A stretch of 7,554 nucleotides of DNA from Rhodobacteraceae bacterium UBA1957. GTDB taxonomy: Bacteria > Pseudomonadota > Alphaproteobacteria > Rhodobacterales > Rhodobacteraceae. Location of the stretch: positions 2,937 to 10,490 of the forward strand of contig DDEJ01000062.1 in NCBI GenBank assembly GCA_002336405.1, written 5' to 3'. Within the stretch, counting starts at the first letter, position 1, and each line of letters begins with the position of its first letter. The notes beneath the pieces are model-generated. The model worked only from the letters and a program-made list of their open reading frames with translations. It searched no databases and was not told where the DNA came from. Below, piece after piece: positions 1 to 5,172 of this stretch. Both the position numbers and the translations under genes were made by a program.

Positions 1-161
1 TCGACAGTCTGATCTTTGAAAATGAAGGCCACGGCATTGATAAGTGGCAGTCCAGAATCAGGCATGCCCGACGGGTCGAAGATTTTCTAGCTGAACATTT
101 GGGTGGCCGTAGCGGCAATTGGGACTGGATAGAACCCATTGCCGCCTATCTGGACAATTGA
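1..161 (+). CDS. C-terminal end of an alpha/beta hydrolase, probably S9 prolyl oligopeptidase family (partial)
   Basis: Only the last 52 codons are present; the reading frame starts at base 3 and ends at the TGA at 159-161. The visible peptide begins DSLIFENEGHGIDKW and continues with RVEDFLAEHLGG. An EGHG motif followed about 15 to 20 residues later by an amphipathic helix ending in FL..HLGG is the usual ending of S9-type dipeptidyl/oligopeptidases and related serine hydrolases, where the His of EGHG is the catalytic triad histidine. After the core fold there is a short tail (NWDWIEPIAAYLDN). The gene runs towards gcrA on the other strand, with 22 bp between the two stops and no clear terminator hairpin between them. 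The nucleophile Ser and the acid residue lie outside the window, so the peptidase assignment is by C-terminal pattern only; another alpha/beta hydrolase, such as a dienelactone-hydrolase-like enzyme, is possible. Confidence 0.6.
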   Translation, partial: DSLIFENEGHGIDKWQSRIRHARRVEDFLAEHLGGRSGNWDWIEPIAAYLDN

Positions 162-183
162 CCGGTGTGACCGACCGTGTTTT

Positions 184-750
184 TCAGCGACGGCGATCGC
201 GCCGTGCGCTCATCGGCTGAAAAGCCACGCCGACATGCGCCTCGCAATAGGGTTTTCCAGCCTGCGTGGCCAAGCCACAAAACCAAAAATCATCAGTTGC
301 AGGATCGCCAACGGGCCACTTACACGTTCTCTCAGTCAATTCCAGCAAAGACAGTCTCTTGGCCTTCTTTTCCACTTCGCTGACCTTAGCCAACGCCTCC
401 GGGCTAATTTCATTGGCCGACGGTTGTGGCGGCAGGGGTTGCCCAGCAGGGATGATCGCCTTGCGCATCGGAACCGGTGCTGACGGTTCTGGGGCTGCGG
501 GCTTTGCAACCGTCTCGGGCTTTGGGGCGGCTTTGGGCTTGGGCTCGGTCGCAGACTTTGCCTCGGCCTTAGAGGCTGTCGCGGGTTTTGCCGACGCGGT
601 GGTCGCCCGGTTTGAAAGCCCCAAACGGTGCACTTTTCCAATCACCGCATTGCGGGTTACGCCGCCCAGCTCTTTGGCGATCTGGCTTGCAGATTGGCCG
701 TCTCCCCACATTTTCTTAAGCAGTTCGACGCGTTCATCGGTCCAGGACAT
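184..750 (-). CDS. gcrA: GcrA family cell cycle regulator
   Basis: The 188-residue protein has the hallmark GcrA N-terminus, MSWTDERVELLKKMWGDG, followed by SASQIAKELG and TRNAVIGKVHRLGLSNR (residues 1-48), a helix-turn-helix-like DNA-binding region. A low-complexity Ala/Lys/Pro linker follows (about 50-95). The conserved C-terminal domain (about 133-180) contains TCKWPVGDP, FWFCG and GKPYCEAH, with C143, C158, C169 and H172 in the positions conserved in the family. In Caulobacter, GcrA binds sigma70 RNA polymerase and activates promoters carrying CcrM-methylated GANTC sites; I expect a similar role here. The ATG at 750 is preceded by GGGAAAAG as ribosome binding site. A terminator-like hairpin ends about 16 nt upstream of the start codon, so the leader may be regulated. 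The long linker is normal for GcrA and has no other recognisable domain. Confidence 0.96.
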   Translation of the reverse strand: MSWTDERVELLKKMWGDGQSASQIAKELGGVTRNAVIGKVHRLGLSNRATTASAKPATASKAEAKSATEPKPKAAPKPETVAKPAAPEPSAPVPMRKAIIPAGQPLPPQPSANEISPEALAKVSEVEKKAKRLSLLELTERTCKWPVGDPATDDFWFCGLATQAGKPYCEAHVGVAFQPMSARRDRRR

Positions 751-765
751 GTCTTTTCCCTATAT

Positions 766-794
766 AAAAAGCGGCCACGCTTAGGGCCGCCTTT
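766..794 (-). terminator. Intrinsic-terminator-like hairpin in the gcrA leader
   Basis: Read on the minus strand: AAAG, then GCGGCC (790-785), an 8-nt loop CTAAGCGT, GGCCGC (776-771), then TTTTT (770-766). The GC stem is 6 bp and can extend to about 10 bp by pairing AAAG with the U-tract (one G.U). This is the form of a rho-independent terminator pointing at gcrA, whose ribosome binding site begins within about 10 nt of the U-tract. It either ends a short RNA from the gap upstream or attenuates gcrA. In the other direction the hairpin is followed by only three Ts. Confidence 0.6.
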
Positions 795-817
795 ACCTCA
801 ACTAAATCGATATCAAT

Positions 818-846
818 ACTATACATTCCACACCGAGTTACAAGCC
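818..846 (-). promoter_or_regulatory. Candidate sigma70 promoter upstream of gcrA
   Basis: On the minus strand TATAGT (823-818) resembles a -10 box and lies 17 nt downstream of GGCTTG (846-841), a poor match to the alphaproteobacterial CTTG-type -35. Transcription would begin near 811 and pass through the hairpin at 766-794 before reaching gcrA. This rests on short motif matches only. Confidence 0.3.
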
Positions 847-850
847 ATGA

Positions 851-855
851 GATTC
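851..855. promoter_or_regulatory. GANTC (CcrM-type) methylation motif upstream of gcrA
   Basis: GATTC (GAATC on the minus strand) lies at about -40 relative to the start predicted from the candidate gcrA promoter. GANTC is the CcrM target, and GcrA acts at promoters with methylated GANTC, so autoregulation is conceivable. One GANTC per roughly 256 bp is expected by chance, so its presence in a 254-bp gap is not significant on its own. Confidence 0.25.
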
Positions 856-950
856 GATTTACAGGACAGCATTACAGCTAAATCAACATAACATTCACAT
901 CTAGCCATCGCATCTGTGACATTGATGAGGCCTCTGGGGGCGGGTAAAGC

Positions 951-992
951 AAAAATGTCTTTGGCCGAATGGGTAAAATTCACACCATGGCC
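951..992 (-). terminator. Weak candidate terminator after the DMT transporter
   Basis: Just downstream of the transporter stop, the minus strand can fold GGCCATGG (992-985) against CCAT..GGCC (ending at 963), with a 2-nt bulge. A run of five Ts follows at 955-951. The bulged stem and the 7-nt gap between stem and T-run make it a poor intrinsic terminator. The rest of the gap between the transporter and gcrA (795-950) contains no gene that I can support. Confidence 0.25.
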
Positions 993-1004
993 CTAATGCT
1001 GACA

Positions 1005-1913
1005 TTACTTTATGACAGAAGCCAGATGTTTACTTCCGTGGTCACGGGCCCCACGTCCCGCAAGCAAAACCGCTCCGGCCAAAATAATCCCCATCCCAAG
1101 CAGGGATATAAAACCGGGTAAGACGCCAAACACAACCGCATCATAAAGCGCCGCGAAAATCAGTGTAAAATAGAGAAACGGTGACACAAAACTGGCATCC
1201 GAGCGCGCCATTGCGTTGACAAAACACATCTGTGCAATGGCCATCAACCCACCAATTGCTGCCAGAGCGACCCACTGTCGCGCGCTGGGCATCTGCCAAA
1301 CCACGCTTACGGCCACTGTGGAAATAAGCAATCCCAACAGATTATTCATCAACAGGATTTGCGCGGCTGGTTCACGGTTTGTCAGGCGTTTGATAAGAAT
1401 CAATTCGGCACCAAAAAACAGTGCTGCTCCAAGGGCCAAAAGTGCCGCAGGCTCAAAACTGGACACCGTCGGTCGCAGCAAGATAACAGCACCGGTCAAG
1501 GAAATGCCCGCCGACACCCAACGCAGGCGGCCCACAATTTCACCCAGAAAAAACACCGCTAGAACCATGCCGAACACTGGATTAAGAAAGCTAATCGCCG
1601 TTGCGTCAGACAGCGGGATAAACGCTGTCGATGCGAACATCAAAGAGATCCCTGCCCATCCAAATAAAGAGCGGCCAAAATGCATCCTAAACGCCGGTGT
1701 TTCCAGCGGTTTCCCGCGCCATAAAAACACCCCGCCAATCACCAGAAAAGCGAATAAAAAGCGACCATGGCTGATCTGCAACGCGGGCAATGGTGGCCCC
1801 AACGCCCCGGTTGCCAGAAATTTGGCAAATAAAGTGGTGCCGGCGATAAACGCTGACGCCACGAGTGTCAGCCCGGCGGCCTTAGCTGCACTGGGGGCTG
1901 GTGAGCGAGACAT
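1005..1913 (-). CDS. DMT superfamily transporter, EamA family
   Basis: The 302-residue integral membrane protein is made of two EamA repeats (about residues 14-147 and 157-287), predicted to give ten transmembrane helices, the normal size for the drug/metabolite transporter superfamily. Typical family features are visible: the first helix with AGTTLFAK (24-31), and PLSDATAISFL followed by NPVFG and FFLGE at about 100-125, which ends the first repeat. The second repeat begins with FFGAELILIKRL and contains helices around 184-206, 214-234, 243-262 and 267-286. Such proteins act in the inner membrane as exporters or importers of small metabolites; the substrate cannot be told from the sequence. 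The ATG at 1913 has a good ribosome binding site (AGAAGGA, about 8 nt upstream). It lies 85 nt downstream of pcs on the same strand and could be transcribed with it, but a separate promoter is equally possible. Confidence 0.9.
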   Translation of the reverse strand: MSRSPAPSAAKAAGLTLVASAFIAGTTLFAKFLATGALGPPLPALQISHGRFLFAFLVIGGVFLWRGKPLETPAFRMHFGRSLFGWAGISLMFASTAFIPLSDATAISFLNPVFGMVLAVFFLGEIVGRLRWVSAGISLTGAVILLRPTVSSFEPAALLALGAALFFGAELILIKRLTNREPAAQILLMNNLLGLLISTVAVSVVWQMPSARQWVALAAIGGLMAIAQMCFVNAMARSDASFVSPFLYFTLIFAALYDAVVFGVLPGFISLLGMGIILAGAVLLAGRGARDHGSKHLASVIK

Positions 1914-1983
1914 ATAATATTATCCTTCTATCGACCTGTGCGCGCGAAGATACCCTATTGGGAAAATTTAAAGCAGTGACACA

Positions 1984-1992
1984 GGGGGGGGG
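1984..1992. repeat. G9/C9 homopolymer between pcs and the DMT transporter
   Basis: Nine consecutive Gs on the plus strand (Cs in the transcript) begin 7 nt after the pcs stop codon. The tract lies outside any credible coding region, so length changes would not shift a reading frame. Together with the AT-rich sequence at 1967-1973 it is the most noticeable composition feature of the 85-bp gap. I see no convincing terminator there. Confidence 0.85.
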
Positions 1993-1998
1993 ATACCT

Positions 1999-2697
1999 TC
2001 AGCTACGCTGTGGAATTGCCTGCTGAGCGATGCCCGCAAACAGCAGATAGACCGAGGTTGCGACCAGACCCCAATGAGCCCAGCTTTGGGGGTGAAAATC
2101 AACCCAGGCCGCCCATCCGGCAAAAAACGTCCAGGCCAGCGCGATAGGCAAGCTAAGAAAACGCCAGCGTTCGGTCCGTACCGGATGCACAAACTTGAGC
2201 GGTAAAAACATCGCCAGCGCCAAACCAGCAACCAAAATTAAAATAATCCAGAAATTCGGCTCTATTGCGAAAAGGACGATGACAAGCATATTCCAGCAAC
2301 CCGGAAATCCCTGAAAACTATTGTCTTTTGTCTTCATCTGACTGTCGCAAAAATACAGTGCCGACGTAAAAGTGATTACGATGATGACCACCCAACCGGT
2401 CCAACCCGGCAAGAGCCCACTTTTAAACAAGGCAAAAGCCGGTATAAAAACATATGTAAGATAATCAATAATAAGATCCAACAGCATACCGTCAAACCGC
2501 GGTGCGTGGTTTTTTACATCAAACCGCCGCGCCAGCGGCCCGTCTATGCCATCGACGGCAAAGGCCACCACCAGCCATAAAAACATAAGGCTCCATTTCG
2601 CTTCGGTTGCCGCCAGCATTGCCAGCATCGCAAACACCGCTCCAGAAGCTGTGAAAAAATGAACAAAAAGGGCTTTTTGTGTGACCGTCATAAACAT
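1999..2697 (-). CDS. pcs: Phosphatidylcholine synthase (CDP-diacylglycerol-choline O-phosphatidyltransferase)
   Basis: Pcs condenses choline directly with CDP-diacylglycerol, giving phosphatidylcholine and CMP in the inner membrane; this one-step route is typical of rhizobia, rhodobacteria and other host- or alga-associated bacteria. The 232-residue protein carries the CDP-alcohol phosphotransferase signature in the Pcs form: D52-G53-x2-A56-R57-x12-G70-x3-D74-x3-D78. Around it are family-typical stretches (VHFFTASGA near the N-terminus, FQGFPGCWN in the middle, HPVR further on) and about seven or eight hydrophobic helices. I chose the ATG at 2697 because AGG lies at 2706-2704, 6 nt upstream, and because the family begins shortly before the VH(V/F)FTASGA segment. 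The ATG at 2691 is the alternative. The open frame runs on upstream to 2898, but that part overlaps xerC and has no Pcs similarity. It follows xerC by 34 nt and probably shares its transcript. Confidence 0.93.
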   Translation of the reverse strand: MFMTVTQKALFVHFFTASGAVFAMLAMLAATEAKWSLMFLWLVVAFAVDGIDGPLARRFDVKNHAPRFDGMLLDLIIDYLTYVFIPAFALFKSGLLPGWTGWVVIIVITFTSALYFCDSQMKTKDNSFQGFPGCWNMLVIVLFAIEPNFWIILILVAGLALAMFLPLKFVHPVRTERWRFLSLPIALAWTFFAGWAAWVDFHPQSWAHWGLVATSVYLLFAGIAQQAIPQRS

Positions 2698-2731
2698 CGC
2701 ATGCCTGAAAAATTTCCAATGTGCAACGCGA

Positions 2732-3667
2732 TCAGAATTTAGGATGTGCGTTTTTATAAACCTCAAGCAATCGATCTGTATCGACGGCCGTATAATTCTG
2801 CGTCGTTGACAGAGAACTATGGCCCAACAACTCTTGAATTGCGCGCAAATCCCCGCCTGCCGACAACAGATGTGTCGCAAAGGAATGCCGCAACGCATGC
2901 GGTGTTGCTGTCGAAGGCAATCCTAATTGATGTCGGGTCTGCTGCATGGCTTTCTGTATCAGGCGGGGGGACAGGGCACCGCCTCGCACCCCCAAAAACA
3001 GCGGCGCGGCGTCGGTGGCCGGATGGGGACAAAGCCTCAAATAGATATCAACAGCAGTGCGCGCGGCCTCAAGTATAGGCACCAACCGCTCCTTGCCGCC
3101 TTTACCGACGATCTTCAGCACATCCGGCAAAGGCGCATCAGACCGCCTGAGCCCCAAGGCCTCGGAAATGCGCAAACCAGCTCCGTAAAGCAATGTCACC
3201 ACAGCAACATCACGCGCCCCAACCCAGCTTTCTAGAGATTGCATCTCCACCGTATCAACCACAGCACGGGCGGCTTCTTCGCTTAGTGGGCGGGGAAGTT
3301 TGGCTTGAAATTTTGGGGTTTGTAACGACAAGACTGCCGTGGGTTCAAAACCTTCCCGGGCCGCCAGCCAGACATAGAAATTTTTCACAGCCGAGAGTTT
3401 GCGTGCTAACGAGCGTGGCGCGATCTGCTGTGCGCGTTGGGACGCCATCCATGCACGCATATCTGATACTGAAATGCGGGCCAAAGCCGCAAGACCAGAA
3501 CGCGCCCCGCTGTGTAGCGTCATAAAGGCCATAAACCCGACAACATCGGTGTGATAAGCCGACAGGGTATTATCACTGAGGCCCTTCAGCGCGCTCTGCG
3601 CCTCAAGCCAGCTTTGCAGCGCGGCCCGAAGCGCTGATGAAATCAACGTATCGCTATGTGCACTCAC
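2732..3667 (-). CDS. xerC: Tyrosine recombinase XerC
   Basis: This 311-residue site-specific recombinase belongs to the XerC/XerD family, which resolves chromosome dimers at dif in the septal region. An N-terminal SAM-like core-binding domain spans about residues 14-105 (SWLEAQ, LSDNTLSAY, RSLARKLSAVKNFYVWL). The catalytic domain follows at about 125-305. All active-site residues are visible: R166 in GLRISE, K189 in GKGGKER, H257 and R260 in HALRHSFATH, H283 in LGHSSLSTTQ and the nucleophile Y292 in NYT. The ending LLEVYKNAHP is XerC-like rather than XerD-like. Translation starts at GTG (3667-3665), overlapping the DUF484 stop as GTGA. No good Shine-Dalgarno is seen, so it is probably translationally coupled. 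The neighbouring DUF484 gene matches the yigA-xerC arrangement of E. coli, which supports a housekeeping XerC rather than a phage or integron integrase. Confidence 0.93.
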   Translation of the reverse strand: MSAHSDTLISSALRAALQSWLEAQSALKGLSDNTLSAYHTDVVGFMAFMTLHSGARSGLAALARISVSDMRAWMASQRAQQIAPRSLARKLSAVKNFYVWLAAREGFEPTAVLSLQTPKFQAKLPRPLSEEAARAVVDTVEMQSLESWVGARDVAVVTLLYGAGLRISEALGLRRSDAPLPDVLKIVGKGGKERLVPILEAARTAVDIYLRLCPHPATDAAPLFLGVRGGALSPRLIQKAMQQTRHQLGLPSTATPHALRHSFATHLLSAGGDLRAIQELLGHSSLSTTQNYTAVDTDRLLEVYKNAHPKF

Positions 3668-4371
3668 AACAGCAAGCGGCGGATGATACGCTCAAACACG
3701 CCTGCGAAAAACTTCAAAAGATCTGTACCCTGCTGAGACGAAAACTGTTGCGGGTCTCTGCCACCCATCACCAGCATACTCGGCAGGCGCCCAACACCGA
3801 GATCAAGCTTCAGGCAGGCTTCGGATTGGATTGTCTTGTCAATGGCGCCAAACACCGAGTGCCCAGCACCTTTGAGATGACGCAAAATAACCTGCGGACT
3901 CTGTCCGGAAGTACCAGCGTTCATATAGTCTGCCACAAAACCAGCATCCGCCACAGTGAGCCCCGCACCAAAACGACTTAAGCTCGGGTCACCGTCCGCA
4001 TGCGCGGTTTCAAAGACCAACCGCAGTGACTCCACCTGCAAGATATTGGCAATCTCGCCGTTCAAGTCTGCGATTAAGGCGGCAAAATCGTCCAAATCCA
4101 GCAGGCGTAAAATAGCCCGGTGCACTTGATTGGTTCCCGCCAGATTATCATAGGCGGTAGCAATCACACTGCGGTGGGTATCTTCAAGGCGATCGAGCCG
4201 GTTTTCTAACCGCTCCATCGAGATACCGCGCAGGTCAATAATATTGCCACCCATCGCCTTTTGATTGGCCTCGACAAGCGCACGCATCACATCATGGTCA
4301 TCAAGTATGGCTGTGGGCTCCGCGATAATGCGGTCGCGCAGCGCATCCTCTAATTTTGGGCTGCTGGTCAT
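3664..4371 (-). CDS. DUF484 family protein
   Basis: The 235-residue protein matches DUF484, a family of unknown molecular function. The N-terminal part (about 15-60) carries the usual pattern of helices ending in IIDLRG.S, then LENRLDRLEDTHRSVIATAYDN, a possible short coiled coil. The central part is a GAF-like sensor fold by family knowledge. The C-terminus has the conserved MLVMGGRDPQQF and a following GTDLLKFFAGVF. DUF484 genes commonly sit beside xerC (yigA in E. coli lies directly upstream of xerC), and here the two overlap by 4 nt. This points to a linked role, though none has been shown from this sequence. The ATG at 4371 is preceded by TTAGG, 7 nt upstream. It follows the fsa/transaldolase gene by 51 nt on the same strand. 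Confidence 0.88.
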   Translation of the reverse strand: MTSSPKLEDALRDRIIAEPTAILDDHDVMRALVEANQKAMGGNIIDLRGISMERLENRLDRLEDTHRSVIATAYDNLAGTNQVHRAILRLLDLDDFAALIADLNGEIANILQVESLRLVFETAHADGDPSLSRFGAGLTVADAGFVADYMNAGTSGQSPQVILRHLKGAGHSVFGAIDKTIQSEACLKLDLGVGRLPSMLVMGGRDPQQFSSQQGTDLLKFFAGVFERIIRRLLL

Positions 4372-4422
4372 CTTAGCCTAACTCTGTTTCACGCGACGGC
4401 CCCTGCCATGCGACAAGGTTTA

Positions 4423-5076
4423 TCAAATGATCTTCTGGCCAGTTTTCTCGATATCGGCCAGAAATGCTGCCAGCCCTTTGTCGGTCAGCATGTGATTGGC
4501 CATCGCTTTGATGATGCCCGGAGGCGCTGTGGCCACATCCGCACCGATCTTGGCGCATTCGCTCATGTGATTGGCCGTGCGAATCGACGCGGCAAGGATC
4601 TGGGTATCAAAGCCGTAATTGTCATAAATTGTACGAATATCCGCAATCAGATCAAGCCCGTCTAGGTTCAAATCGTCGATGCGACCAATGAAGGGGCTGA
4701 TAAAGGTTGCACCCGCTTTGGCCGCCAATAACGCCTGATTGGCAGAAAAGCACAAGGTAACATTGACCATCTTACCCTCGCCCGACAGCACATTACAGGC
4801 TTTCAACCCGTCCCAAGTCAATGGCACTTTGACGGTGATGTTATCGGCGATTTCACCCAGTTTACGCCCTTCGGCAATCATTGTATCCGCATCCGTTGCG
4901 GTGACTTCTGCACTGACCGGGCCACTGACCAAGGCGCAAATTTCTTTCGTGACGTCAAGGATATCGCGACCAGATTTCATGATCAGAGAAGGATTGGTGG
5001 TGACGCCATCGACCATGCCAAGGTCATTGAGCTCCGCAATGGCATCGATCTCAGCGGTGTCTACAAAAAATTTCAT
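4423..5076 (-). CDS. fsa: Small transaldolase / fructose-6-phosphate aldolase family enzyme (probably transaldolase)
   Basis: The 217-residue protein is a full-length member of the TalC/FSA/MipB group of class I aldolases, a (beta/alpha)8 barrel in the cytoplasm. It begins [13 protein letters not shown] with GVTTNPSL at 24-31. The Schiff-base lysine is K83 in ITVKVPLT, and later conserved stretches are [26 protein letters not shown] and LAASIRT. By comparison with E. coli FSA, whose Gln59 and Tyr131 mark fructose-6-phosphate aldolases, this protein has Glu57 and Phe129, the transaldolase pair. I therefore infer that it moves a dihydroxyacetone unit between sugar phosphates in the pentose phosphate pathway, although automatic annotation usually says fructose-6-phosphate aldolase. 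The ATG at 5076 has AGGA 8 nt upstream. It is the first gene of the leftward cluster and is divergent from priA. Confidence 0.92.
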   Translation of the reverse strand: MKFFVDTAEIDAIAELNDLGMVDGVTTNPSLIMKSGRDILDVTKEICALVSGPVSAEVTATDADTMIAEGRKLGEIADNITVKVPLTWDGLKACNVLSGEGKMVNVTLCFSANQALLAAKAGATFISPFIGRIDDLNLDGLDLIADIRTIYDNYGFDTQILAASIRTANHMSECAKIGADVATAPPGIIKAMANHMLTDKGLAAFLADIEKTGQKII

Positions 5077-5084
5077 GCTATAAT
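5057..5084 (+). promoter_or_regulatory. Candidate priA promoter overlapping the start of fsa
   Basis: A perfect TATAAT lies at 5079-5084 on the plus strand, with GTGTCT (5057-5062, three matches to TTGACA) 16 nt upstream. Transcription would start near 5091, giving a leader of about 80 nt for priA. The -35 is weak, and on the minus strand the same bases form part of the fsa leader and first codons, so the match may be fortuitous. No convincing minus-strand promoter for fsa was found in 5077-5172. Confidence 0.3.
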
Positions 5085-5162
5085 CCTGTTTACTGGTTGG
5101 TCTTAGACTGGCTTGCGTTTACCTCATGCAGTACGACCCGAAAACCCCAATAAAGGTCAGAC

Positions 5163-5169
5163 AAAGGAG
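5163..5169 (+). promoter_or_regulatory. priA ribosome binding site
   Basis: AAAGGAG at 5163-5169 is a near-perfect Shine-Dalgarno directly before the ATG at 5173, with a rather short 3-nt spacer. It decides the start over the upstream in-frame TTG at 5113, which has no such site. Confidence 0.75.
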
Positions 5170-5172
5170 AGA

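Noticed and set aside
266..784. 172-codon open frame on the plus strand opposite gcrA
   Set aside because: It is the antisense shadow of a real GcrA gene; the Gly/Ala-rich composition mirrors the Ala/Lys/Pro linker codons, and no known domain is seen.
795..950. Possible small RNA or small protein in the gap upstream of gcrA
   Set aside because: Only frames of 13 to 14 codons without ribosome binding sites are present; a small RNA ending at the 766-794 hairpin is possible but has no direct evidence, so it is listed only as part of the hairpin finding.
1216..1917. 233-codon open frame on the plus strand opposite the DMT transporter
   Set aside because: It is antisense to a clear ten-helix EamA protein, and its translation is basic, proline-rich and without domain features.
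2698..2898. N-terminal extension of pcs up to a start at 2898
   Set aside because: The extra 67 codons overlap xerC in another frame, lack Pcs similarity, and the ATG at 2697 has its own AGG ribosome binding site.
2732..3667. Reading the tyrosine recombinase as a phage or integron integrase, marking a mobile island
   Set aside because: Length, XerC-type ending, linkage to DUF484 and absence of tRNA, att repeats or cargo genes all point to housekeeping XerC.
5113..5172. Upstream TTG start for priA
   Set aside because: The 20 extra residues do not look like PriA, and the strong AAAGGAG directly before the ATG at 5173 fits the normal N-terminus.
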